Positions 1 through 5,537 of a stretch of 6,556 bases of DNA are shown in pieces (positions within the stretch are counted from its first letter, which is position 1; the number at the start of each line of letters is the position of its first letter). The notes below the pieces were generated by a model, which saw only the letters and a program-made list of their open reading frames with translations, was not told where the DNA came from and did no database searches. Source of the stretch: JAZFYD01 sp036443405 (GTDB taxonomy: Bacteria; Planctomycetota; PLA2); contig JAZFYD010000106.1 in assembly GCA_036443405.1 (NCBI GenBank), forward strand, positions 1 to 6,556, in the 5' to 3' direction. Position numbers and translations under genes: made by a program.

Positions 1-1002
1 CGCTTCCGCGGTATCGAGATTCCGATTCGTGATCTCGAGTGGGCGTTGGAACAGCACGCGCTGCGAGCGACGACACGGTCGTATCTGGAGAGCGATTCGC
101 GCCCCGTGGCTCGCAAGCTTCTGTGGGATCGCTATCGGAGCGAGGGGTTGTTCGCGGGATGGAAAGGTCCCTTTGTCTTCGAGCGCGACCTTCACCGACG
201 CTTTCATGAAAGCGGTGCCCGTGAGATCCATGAACTACATGGTGGAGGCTTCGATGGGCGGTACACGATTCGGGTCGAGGTCGATGACGCGGACAACGCG
301 ACGGTCTTCGTCGACGGTGCCACCCGACGCACGCGTGCGATCTGTCGGCGCGAGTGGCGTTCGACACTCGAGTTCCTCGAGCGATACCGTGTCGCAGATC
401 TGCCGGCGATCGGCGACCCCGGTGCCGGGCGCAACTACATCTACTATCACGTCTCCGCGGCCGGAGGGCAGCGCACGGGTTTTCATCTGACCGCCGATTG
501 GCCGCAAAGCGCGCTGTACCACCTGCTCGTGCGCCGTTTCGAACGGCACGCTTTGATTTCGCCTTCCCGGCGGCCCGACACGGATCCGAGGCGCGAACTC
601 CTGCAGTGCATCGGTGACATCAACGACGCCACGCGCCCGCGGCCGTTGGTGAACCTGGAGCTCTTTTTTGAAGGCAACAGCGACCCGGCGTCGATCGGCT
701 ACAACCTCGAAGATCCGCCGACGCCGAGCGAGTTCTACGCGTTGTTGCAAGAGCTGCGCGAGCGCGCAGACGTGCACAACGTGCTGATCGAGGTGAAGGA
801 CATCGAGGATCCTGACGGCTGGCCGTCAAGCGACACTATCTGGTTCATCACAACGGCCGACTCCGCGACCGTCGAGGATTGGTTTCCGAAGCGGCTCGCG
901 CCCGACGAGATGATCGAGGGATTCAAGACCGGCGCCGGTAAGAAGGCCGAACCCTGCGAGATCCCCGAGGGGCTCCGCGCGATTGCCGCTTGGTACGACT
1001 GA
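1..1002 (+). CDS. Unrecognised soluble protein, 5'-truncated by the window edge
   Basis: The frame is open from base 1 to a TGA at 1000-1002, giving at least 333 residues. The earliest in-window start candidate is a TTG at 46, but the 15 codons before it read as ordinary protein (RFRGIEIPIRDLEW), and no -10-like element or ribosome binding site precedes the TTG. The true start is therefore probably to the left of the window. I see no signal peptide or membrane helix. The N-terminal half is rich in Arg, Trp and His. The C-terminal third, from about base 640, starts with NLELFFEGN and continues through a Pro/Glu-rich stretch, a helix (FYALLQELRERADVHNVLIEV) and strands around DTIWFITTADSATVEDWF. 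It looks like a compact alpha/beta domain. I do not recognise the family and assign no function. The next gene starts 39 bp downstream, with its own promoter-like element. Confidence 0.8.
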   Translation, partial: RFRGIEIPIRDLEWALEQHALRATTRSYLESDSRPVARKLLWDRYRSEGLFAGWKGPFVFERDLHRRFHESGAREIHELHGGGFDGRYTIRVEVDDADNATVFVDGATRRTRAICRREWRSTLEFLERYRVADLPAIGDPGAGRNYIYYHVSAAGGQRTGFHLTADWPQSALYHLLVRRFERHALISPSRRPDTDPRRELLQCIGDINDATRPRPLVNLELFFEGNSDPASIGYNLEDPPTPSEFYALLQELRERADVHNVLIEVKDIEDPDGWPSSDTIWFITTADSATVEDWFPKRLAPDEMIEGFKTGAGKKAEPCEIPEGLRAIAAWYD

Positions 1003-1028
1003 GCGCGCTCCTTGATCGGCGGCGCTGC

Positions 1029-1034
1029 TAGGAC
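1029..1034 (+). promoter_or_regulatory. -10-like element for leaderless start at 1041
   Basis: TAGGAC lies exactly 6 nt before the ATG at 1041. It matches TATAAT at only three positions, so it is weak alone. It is supported by the same spacing seen at four other genes in this window. No convincing -35 box or Shine-Dalgarno sequence is visible. Confidence 0.35.
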
Positions 1035-1040
1035 CCGCGC

Positions 1041-1214
1041 ATGGAACTCGGTGAGGTCGCGCGCGGCGCCGTCGCGGCGGGCGATCGGCCGCGCTGCTCG
1101 CGGGCGATCCCGCTCACCGGCGTGCTCGGCGTCGGCATTGTGCTCGACATCCTCGGCGTGATCCTGCTCGTGACCGTGATCACGGGCATTTGGCAGCTGA
1201 TCGGCGTGGTGTGA
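1041..1214 (+). CDS. Small single-pass membrane protein (57 aa)
   Basis: ATG at 1041 to TGA at 1212-1214 encodes 57 residues. The first 22 residues are polar and basic (MELGEVARGAVAAGDRPRCSR). They are followed by about 35 mostly hydrophobic residues, including VLDILGVILLVTVITGIW, long enough for one membrane-spanning helix or a helical hairpin, and the protein ends in IGVV. Third codon positions are almost all G or C, as in the flanking genes, which supports real coding. The -10-like TAGGAC 6 nt before the ATG fixes the start in the same way as its neighbours. It sits 38 bp after the preceding gene and 75 bp before the next. I do not recognise a family. Given the basic cytosolic N-terminus, the likely topology is N-in. 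Function is unknown. Confidence 0.6.
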   Translation: MELGEVARGAVAAGDRPRCSRAIPLTGVLGVGIVLDILGVILLVTVITGIWQLIGVV

Positions 1215-1277
1215 TCCACGGTCAGGAGTCCAACGATTCCAGCAACGGTCGTCCCGTGTCATTCGTCCAAGCGCGCG

Positions 1278-1283
1278 TCTAAT
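1278..1283 (+). promoter_or_regulatory. -10-like element for leaderless start at 1290
   Basis: TCTAAT matches TATAAT at five of six positions; the mismatch is at the usually conserved second base. It ends exactly 6 nt (GGGGGC) before the ATG at 1290. A register shifted by two bases (TAATGG) is possible. There is no Shine-Dalgarno sequence at normal spacing, and transcription would begin at the ATG itself. Confidence 0.45.
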
Positions 1284-1289
1284 GGGGGC

Positions 1290-2150
1290 ATGCGTGTGCT
1301 CCCGATACTCCTCTTCGCGATAGCGGCGACGGCCGAGATTTCCATTGATCCGTCCATCGAATGGAGCGTTGTCGATTCGGACCTCGTCGTGCGCGGTCGT
1401 GTGATTGCCGTGAAACCGCTGCGCCGCGAAGGCATCGCGATCTATGAGACCGCCGTGTTCCGGATTGAAGAGACCCTCAAGGGGCCGGTGATGCAGACCG
1501 TTCGGTTCGAGGTGGTACACGCCGAGTCGCAGCCGTGGGTGGCGAAGGAGCGTCCGTTCAAGCTCGAAGCGTTGTGTTTCTTGAAGCGCAAGAAAAAGGG
1601 CCAGGGCTGGGAGTTGCGCTACGACGAATCGGATGACCTCGTGCGTCTCGACAAGGCGTTTCTCACCGACGCGGGCGGCAAGCACCACGAAGGTCGCGAC
1701 GCGGTCCTGGCTGCCGTGCGCAGCGCGATCGCGATCATGCCGAAAAACACAAAGCTGCGCAGTCTGGTTGTGGAGCATCCGGTGGTGCCCAACCCGGACG
1801 CGGTCGCCAACGTCCAGTACTTCGAAGTCCCCATCGACCAACTCCTTGAAGCGCGCGCTCATCATCTGATCGGATTGAAGAAAGACAAACTCCGTTACAA
1901 GGGCGTCACGATTCTGCGCCAGTTCAAGTCCGACCAGAACGTGGCGCTCCTGAAGAAGCTTCTGAAGTCGGATGCCGCCACGCAGCAAGTCCAGAGCCCG
2001 CACAAGTGGGGCGTCCTCCCGCACGTTCACGACGAGTGGCGCGTGTATTGGCTGCGGGCCGAAGCGTGGCGCATCCTCAAGGCATGGGGCATCCAAGTGT
2101 CACGCCCTGTGCTCATGGAACCCGTCGGCGGGGGCGCAACGGAAGACTAG
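1290..2150 (+). CDS. Exported protein of unknown function with C-terminal HEAT-like segment (286 aa)
   Basis: The ATG at 1290 is chosen because a classic signal peptide begins there (MRVLPILLFAIAATA, probable cut after residue 15) and a -10-like TCTAAT lies 6 nt upstream. The mature protein begins with a beta-rich domain at about residues 25-100. Its SDLVVRGRVIAV...YETAVFRIEETLKG pattern resembles the small beta-barrel-like domain of many secreted proteins of unknown function, where 'is seen as a rate or role for an extending lK-G strand' is the recurrent signature. Residues 205-278 (YKGVTILRQFKSDQNVALLKKLLKSD, then a Trp/Arg-rich helix and LKAWGIQVSRPVLMEP) look like one or two HEAT-type helical pairs. 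From memory, this tail recurs in planctomycete exported proteins. I see no catalytic motif. It ends in TAG at 2148-2150 and converges on the minus-strand gene 102 bp away. Location is inferred to be periplasmic or extracytoplasmic. Confidence 0.85.
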   Translation: MRVLPILLFAIAATAEISIDPSIEWSVVDSDLVVRGRVIAVKPLRREGIAIYETAVFRIEETLKGPVMQTVRFEVVHAESQPWVAKERPFKLEALCFLKRKKKGQGWELRYDESDDLVRLDKAFLTDAGGKHHEGRDAVLAAVRSAIAIMPKNTKLRSLVVEHPVVPNPDAVANVQYFEVPIDQLLEARAHHLIGLKKDKLRYKGVTILRQFKSDQNVALLKKLLKSDAATQQVQSPHKWGVLPHVHDEWRVYWLRAEAWRILKAWGIQVSRPVLMEPVGGGATED

Positions 2151-2252
2151 GGGGGCCATGGAGGCCGCACAAGTTGCCCGGTCGCCCGTCGGGTCCAGGA
2201 GCCGTTTGATGGGCTGATTGTGGAGAGGGTTCGCGGGCCGCGCTGACGCGGG

Positions 2253-2549
2253 TCAGTCCGAACCGCTGAGTGCCGGGGTCGGGGTCGTCGCGCGGCGTAG
2301 GAACAAGAGCGCGAAGCAGTTCTTCACGACGTCGTCGCCCCACGCGCCCTTTTCGCGCTCCTGCCGCGCGAGGAGTTGGCGCGCGCCCTCGGAGTACCAA
2401 TCGCGGCCGCCGATGCGTTTCACCCGATCGAGCACGGCGGCGCGTTCGAGGCTGTAGAGGTAGTAGTAGATGTGGCCGTTGGATGGATGGCCCGGGTGGC
2501 GATCGACGGCCCAGTGGCCGTCGAGCCACGCCCAGCCGCCGAGGATGAG
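2253..2549 (-). pseudogene. Stranded C-terminal 98 codons of the interrupted toroid protein
   Basis: This stretch continues the 2550-3905 gene in the same frame after its TAG, ending at TGA (2255-2253). The 98 codons read as a well-formed end of an alpha/alpha-toroid protein: GGWAWLDGHWAVDRHPGHPS, then a Tyr-rich IYYYLYSLERAAVL helix, then GGRDWYSEGARQLLARQ, GAWGDDVVKNCFALLFLRRAT and a short polar tail. The WAVDR...YYLYSLER...DWY...ALLFLRRAT pattern is the usual closing module of secreted planctomycete members of this repeat family, by my recollection. Codon use matches the upstream part, with no frameshift or second stop. An internal GTG at 2435-2433 opens the last 60 residues, but there is no promoter-like element or ribosome binding site at it. 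I treat this as the displaced tail of one gene, not a separate gene. Confidence 0.75.
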
Positions 2550-2552
2550 CTA
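2550..2552 (-). other. In-frame amber codon inside the toroid gene
   Basis: On the minus strand the codons run GCG GAG ATC GAC TAG CTC ATC CTC GGC GGC TGG. The reading frame before and after this TAG is the same (2552 to 2435 is 117 bases, a multiple of three), and both sides carry family-typical sequence. CAG, AAG, GAG or TGG could each have become TAG by one substitution. The gene at 1290-2150 also ends in TAG, and reading through that stop gives only 33 codons of low-quality sequence. TAG therefore appears to be a normal stop in this genome. Confidence 0.85.
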
Positions 2553-3905
2553 GTCGATCTCCGCTGCGCGTGACTTGTTGAACCGCGCGCTCTTTTGCCG
2601 GAGAAGTTCGTCCCGCGCGACGGAAAGCGATGTGATCGCGGCGCAGGCCATCGAGGCCCAGCCGGACGTCCTGCGTGTGGTGTAGCGAAAACCGGATGTG
2701 TTGCGCACCTTGTACGCCCGCGCTTCCGCCAGCGCCTGGCCTTCGCGAAGCAAGATGACCTCTCCACGTTCGCCATCCTTGGCGCGGTGTTGCTGGTAGT
2801 GGCGAATCACGCCGAGCCACGTCTGCTCTTTCGCCGTGTAGCCGAGGTGCGCGGCCGCCCGCAGTCCGAGCACCGCGTACTGCGAGTTCGACGTATCCGC
2901 GCGCACGAGATGCCGGCCACCCGGCGGGTACCCCCACGTACCGGGGCCCGACGCGGTGGTCTCGAGGTTCCTCGCCACGCGGTGGCACCACGCGCGCTGC
3001 GTTTTCGTGAGCGCGCGTTTGAACGCAACGCGCCGGCCGCGGTGCGCCGCCTCGATCTCGGACTTGGGCGTGAACGCGCGGTCGACCGCCATCAGCGCGA
3101 CGGCGAGGTCGTATGTCTTTTTGGGAGTCTGCCGAAACAGCCAATCCAATGGACCCTTCACGCGTTTGTCGTCGCGCGGCACGTCGCACGCTGCGAGGGT
3201 CAGAATGACAAGTGCCGTCGTACCGACGTTGTACTTCCCATGCGGTTTCCACCGACCGTGCTTGTCTTGGATCTGCAGTTCGGTGAGCTTCTCGACTCCT
3301 TTGTCGATCGCCTTGTTCACCTGCCCGCGCAGGTCCTTCCCGGACCCGCGCTCGATCGCGATGCGCTTGAATTCGTACTCCTTCACCGACTCCTTGGGTT
3401 TGTCGCCGCTTTTCGGTTTCAGCTTGCGCAGCGTGTAGCGCAAATCGACACGGCCGCCGGTAAACGCCCCAAGCTCCTTGTCGAACGTCATCTTCGTCGT
3501 GACTTGGCCGCCGCGAATCTCGTGTTTGTCGCTGCGATCGGGTTTGCCGCGGCTTTCGAATCTGAAGCGGCCGACGAGGTGGTCGCCCTCGACCGCGACC
3601 TCGCCACGGACTTTGATCTCGACGGTTTGCCGGAGGTGGAGGCGGAACGGTTTGCCGTCGCCCGGCAGCCGGAACGCGAAGTAGGCGGGGAGATCGGAGC
3701 GCGCCGGCGAAACGGGTTCGAACTGCCCATCGACCAGTTGGTGCCCATAGACCGTGACGAAGTTCGGGTCGCCGAATGTCTCCTTGCCGGCCCGAAACGT
3801 CACCGGCCGCCGGTCAAACCGAACGAAATCCGACGACGCGAGTTTCCACTGCAGCGGTTCCGCGAATGCCGCCGTGGCCATGCAACAAAGCACCAAGAAG
3901 CGCAC
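2550..3905 (-). CDS. Secreted prenyltransferase/squalene-cyclase-type alpha/alpha-toroid protein, interrupted by in-frame TAG (451 of an expected about 550 aa)
   Basis: GTG start at 3905-3903, with TACAAT (five of six consensus -10) 6 nt upstream. Residues 1-15 (MRFLVLCCMATAAFA) are a signal peptide. Residues 20-180 form a beta-rich domain ending in a Lys-rich linker. From about 190 the protein becomes helical with toroid-repeat features: KYNVGTTALVILTLAACDVP at 224-243, a TYDLAVALMAVDRAF helix, GTWGYPPGG at 322-330 followed by SNSQYAVLGLRAAAHLG, and NTSGFRYTTRRTSGWASMAC at 402-421. The family fold is that of terpene cyclases and protein prenyltransferases. The GxWGY and NSQYAvLGLraA motifs match, but I see no DxDD cyclase motif, so enzymatic activity is not claimed. 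The frame stops at TAG (2552-2550), 98 codons before the natural end. Readthrough would give 550 residues. The upstream gene on the same strand ends 156 bp away; this gene has its own promoter. Confidence 0.8.
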   Translation of the reverse strand: MRFLVLCCMATAAFAEPLQWKLASSDFVRFDRRPVTFRAGKETFGDPNFVTVYGHQLVDGQFEPVSPARSDLPAYFAFRLPGDGKPFRLHLRQTVEIKVRGEVAVEGDHLVGRFRFESRGKPDRSDKHEIRGGQVTTKMTFDKELGAFTGGRVDLRYTLRKLKPKSGDKPKESVKEYEFKRIAIERGSGKDLRGQVNKAIDKGVEKLTELQIQDKHGRWKPHGKYNVGTTALVILTLAACDVPRDDKRVKGPLDWLFRQTPKKTYDLAVALMAVDRAFTPKSEIEAAHRGRRVAFKRALTKTQRAWCHRVARNLETTASGPGTWGYPPGGRHLVRADTSNSQYAVLGLRAAAHLGYTAKEQTWLGVIRHYQQHRAKDGERGEVILLREGQALAEARAYKVRNTSGFRYTTRRTSGWASMACAAITSLSVARDELLRQKSARFNKSRAAEID

Positions 3906-3911
3906 GGACGG

Positions 3912-3917
3912 ATTGTA
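3912..3917 (-). promoter_or_regulatory. -10 element for leaderless start at 3905
   Basis: On the minus strand TACAAT (one mismatch to TATAAT) is followed by CCGTCC and then the GTG start codon, a 6-nt gap. This is the best -10 match in the window. No clear TTGACA-like box lies 16-18 nt further upstream. It places the transcription start at the GTG and shows that the gene has its own promoter, separate from 4062-4568. Confidence 0.55.
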
Positions 3918-3947
3918 GCGAATCGCGATCGGCGGTACTCACCAGGC

Positions 3948-3968
3948 AACAGCGGGAACCCGGCTGTT
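3948..3968 (-). terminator. Possible hairpin downstream of the zinc-ribbon gene
   Basis: AACAGC at 3948-3953 pairs with GCTGTT at 3963-3968, and GG/CC pairs inside it leave a small GAAC loop and one bulged base. It lies in the 156-bp gap between the two minus-strand genes, upstream of the promoter at 3912-3917. No U-tract follows it, so a factor-independent terminator is doubtful. Confidence 0.25.
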
Positions 3969-4007
3969 TGTTGGCGCCGACAAGATCACCGTCGAGAACT
4001 GCATGGT

Positions 4008-4043
4008 GGAGGTGGTTCCCGGTTTCGGGTCCGCACTACCTCC
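4008..4043 (-). terminator. Possible two-part hairpin after the zinc-ribbon gene
   Basis: GGAGGT (4008-4013) and ACCTCC (4038-4043) are complementary and enclose a second perfect inverted repeat, CCCG (4018-4021) and CGGG (4026-4029), with a GTTT loop. The structure starts 18 nt past the stop codon of 4062-4568, a plausible place for a transcript end. There is no T-rich run after it in either direction. Confidence 0.3.
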
Positions 4044-4061
4044 GTTTCGTACACGAAGTTG

Positions 4062-4568
4062 TTAGTGCATTCCCATGAACATGAGCGGAATGAACGCCGG
4101 CGTCTGCGCGGCTGCCTTTTCAAGGTCGCGGTTCTTGCCCTCGAGTCGGCGCATGCGCTGGGCGAGTTCCGACTGCAACGCTTCCATCTCGAGCAACTCG
4201 CCGCCGCGCTCGACGTAGGCGGCGATGCCGTCCAATTCGTCCTTGTGGATCCAGTAGCCGTCGGCGGCGCAAAAGTGCACGAGCAGAAAACTCAGCTGGC
4301 CAAAGGTGCGCCGCAGTAGTTGGTTCCCGCAACCCGGGCAGTCCAGATACACGACAGGCCGCCCGACGGCCGCGCGCTTGCGTTCCTTGCACTCGGCCTC
4401 GAGCGCGCGCACTTCCTCAGGCGTGTAGCGGCGTTCGACGGTGCGTTGCAGCTCCTCCAGCGCGGAGTGATCGAGGAGGCAGTGTCCGCAGCGGGAACAT
4501 CCCGGCGCGGACCCGGCGGGGGTTTCGACCTCGGTGAGCGGACGGTTGCATGTGCGGCAGCGATTCAC
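4062..4568 (-). CDS. Double zf-TFIIB-type zinc-ribbon protein with C-terminal coiled coil (168 aa)
   Basis: GTG at 4568-4566, with TAGCAT 6 nt upstream, to TAA at 4064-4062. The first ribbon is C4-x2-C7 and C24-x2-C27, followed by LLDHSALEEL. The second is C77-x2-C80 and C100-AADGYWIHKDEL. The 'C..C ... C..[CH]G.Wld..EL' layout is that of the zf-TFIIB (zinc-ribbon) family of small bacterial proteins of unknown role. In the second ribbon the fourth ligand position is Asp103, where I expect His or Cys. The linker at 41-70 is charged and helical (RRYTPEEVRALEAEC). Residues about 123-153 form a Glu/Leu/Arg-rich heptad stretch, a probable coiled coil, before a short hydrophobic Met-rich tail (FIPLMFMGMH). 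No signal peptide is present, so it is probably cytosolic. It is divergent from the YwaF-like gene across 219 bp. Zinc binding is likely; molecular function is unknown. Confidence 0.85.
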   Translation of the reverse strand: MNRCRTCNRPLTEVETPAGSAPGCSRCGHCLLDHSALEELQRTVERRYTPEEVRALEAECKERKRAAVGRPVVYLDCPGCGNQLLRRTFGQLSFLLVHFCAADGYWIHKDELDGIAAYVERGGELLEMEALQSELAQRMRRLEGKNRDLEKAAAQTPAFIPLMFMGMH

Positions 4569-4574
4569 GGAGCC

Positions 4575-4580
4575 ATGCTA
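4575..4580 (-). promoter_or_regulatory. -10 element for leaderless start at 4568
   Basis: On the minus strand TAGCAT is followed by GGCTCC and then GTG, again a 6-nt gap. It matches TATAAT at four positions, including the conserved first, second and last bases. No Shine-Dalgarno sequence is needed if the transcript starts at the GTG. Confidence 0.45.
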
Positions 4581-4775
4581 CCGCGGCGCCGCGCGAGGCC
4601 GCACGATCCGGTCAGGCGAGCTTGGTCCCCGAGCCTCTTCAATCTTTCGCAGCACGGGTTGTTCTCCATCATCGTGTCGACGGCGCGCGGGCGGCAAACC
4701 GTTTCGATCGATCGCACACGCGCCTGTGGGTCTGACGCGCTGTCGCTCGCGCTGCGTTGCGGCGGGCGTGCGTGT

Positions 4776-4781
4776 TAGGGT
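4776..4781 (+). promoter_or_regulatory. -10-like element for leaderless start at 4788
   Basis: TAGGGT is followed by GCGCGC and then GTG at 4788, a 6-nt gap. It fits TANNNT, though the middle is not consensus. It is one side of the 219-bp divergent region whose other promoter is at 4575-4580; the two -10 elements are about 195 bp apart, so they do not overlap. Confidence 0.4.
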
Positions 4782-4787
4782 GCGCGC

Positions 4788-5504
4788 GTGGAGAGATTTG
4801 GTCCCGATCACATCGGTGCGCTGGTCGTTACCGGGCTGCTTGCGGTCATGTTGTTTGTGATCGGGCGGAGTCCGCGGGACAGCGGGCGCACGGGCCGGAT
4901 TCTCGGGTGGGCGATCCTGCTGGCGTGGATGACGACCCCGTACACGCACGCGCTGGAGGGGCAGCTGAACCTTCAGAACACGCTGCCGCTCGAGATGTGC
5001 GATGCGGCGACGCTCACTGCGATCCTCGCGCTCCTCACCGGCAGTCCGCTTGCGTTTGAGCTGACGTTTCTCTGGGGCCTTGCTTTCTCGTTTCAGGGGC
5101 TCCTGACGCCGACGTCGTCCGAGGTGTTTCCGCACATCATCTATCTCCGGTACTTCGTGATTCACTCCGGCATCGTTCTCGCCGCCATCCACCTCGGACC
5201 GGGGCGCGGGATGCCGTTGCGGCCGGGGGCGCTCAAGCGTGCGACGGTGCTCGGGATCGCGTGGATGGCGATGGCCGCCGTCGCGGATTGGATGCTCGAC
5301 GCGAACTACTTCTTTCTCCGCGAAAAACCCGCCTATTCCGTGATGAACAAGCTCGGGCCGTGGCCTTGGTACATCGCGGTTATCAGCGCCCTCGGGATCT
5401 TGGCGATGGCGTTTCTCACGCTCGTCTTTCGCGTGTGGCGGTGGGATCGGCGGCCTGGCGCCGCGGGCGGGCCGGTTTCGAGTCCGGCCGCGCCCGGCGC
5501 GTGA
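4788..5504 (+). CDS. YwaF / TIGR02206-family integral membrane protein (238 aa)
   Basis: GTG at 4788 to TGA at 5502-5504. The length is typical for the family. About seven hydrophobic segments are visible, near residues 9-26, 38-53, 73-84, 88-106, 117-137, 153-170 and 193-214. Family motifs appear in order: LPLEMCDAA (66-74), FLWGLAFSFQGLLTPTSS (94-111), FPHIIYLRYFVIHSGIV (114-130), and NYFFLREKP with LGPWPWYI (173-196). These match the conserved YwaF/TIGR02206 membrane proteins of unknown function. From memory, eukaryotic TMEM164 is a distant relative linked to phospholipid acyl transfer. Cys71 and His126 lie in the most conserved segments and are candidates for a functional pair, which is inference. 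The C-terminal 24 residues are Arg/Pro/Ala-rich and variable. The next gene begins 33 bp downstream. Confidence 0.88.
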   Translation: MERFGPDHIGALVVTGLLAVMLFVIGRSPRDSGRTGRILGWAILLAWMTTPYTHALEGQLNLQNTLPLEMCDAATLTAILALLTGSPLAFELTFLWGLAFSFQGLLTPTSSEVFPHIIYLRYFVIHSGIVLAAIHLGPGRGMPLRPGALKRATVLGIAWMAMAAVADWMLDANYFFLREKPAYSVMNKLGPWPWYIAVISALGILAMAFLTLVFRVWRWDRRPGAAGGPVSSPAAPGA

Positions 5505-5523
5505 AGGGACCCCCCGGTTCGGC

Positions 5524-5529
5524 TATTCT
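5524..5529 (+). promoter_or_regulatory. -10-like element upstream of the desaturase gene
   Basis: TATTCT ends 8 nt before the ATG at 5538, so transcription would start at the ATG or leave a leader of only about two bases. It is too close (2 nt) to the in-frame GTG at 5532 for that codon to be on the transcript. This is why ATG 5538 is preferred as the start. Confidence 0.4.
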
Positions 5530-5537
5530 TCGTGCAT

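Noticed and set aside
735..2096. Long minus-strand open frame (453 codons) opposite the genes at 1-1002, 1041-1214 and 1290-2150
   Set aside because: It crosses three plus-strand genes that have signal peptide, hydrophobic or domain features. Its own translation is Arg/His-rich without a coherent domain, as expected for the antisense of GC-rich coding DNA.
2243..2256. CTGAC-GCGG-GTCAG hairpin between the convergent genes
   Set aside because: Only five base pairs, no T-run, and it overlaps the last codons of the toroid tail; too weak to call a terminator.
2113..3252. Minus-strand frame of 379 codons overlapping the toroid gene
   Set aside because: It reads the same strand in another frame, giving Arg/Pro/Gly-rich low-complexity sequence; the toroid frame carries the signal peptide and repeats.
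2595..4319. Long plus-strand open frame (574 codons) opposite the toroid gene and part of the zinc-ribbon gene
   Set aside because: Antisense shadow: it spans two minus-strand genes and the gap between them, has no recognisable domain, and no promoter or ribosome binding site at its start.
4566..4673. Minus-strand 35-codon frame starting ATGATG and ending in TGA that overlaps the GTG start of the zinc-ribbon gene
   Set aside because: The overlap resembles translational coupling, but no promoter-like element precedes it, the -10 of the zinc-ribbon gene lies inside it, and the peptide is Arg-rich without features.
4705..4714. CGATCGATCG palindrome in the divergent region
   Set aside because: Short tandem of a four-base palindrome common in GC-rich DNA; not positioned relative to either -10 element.
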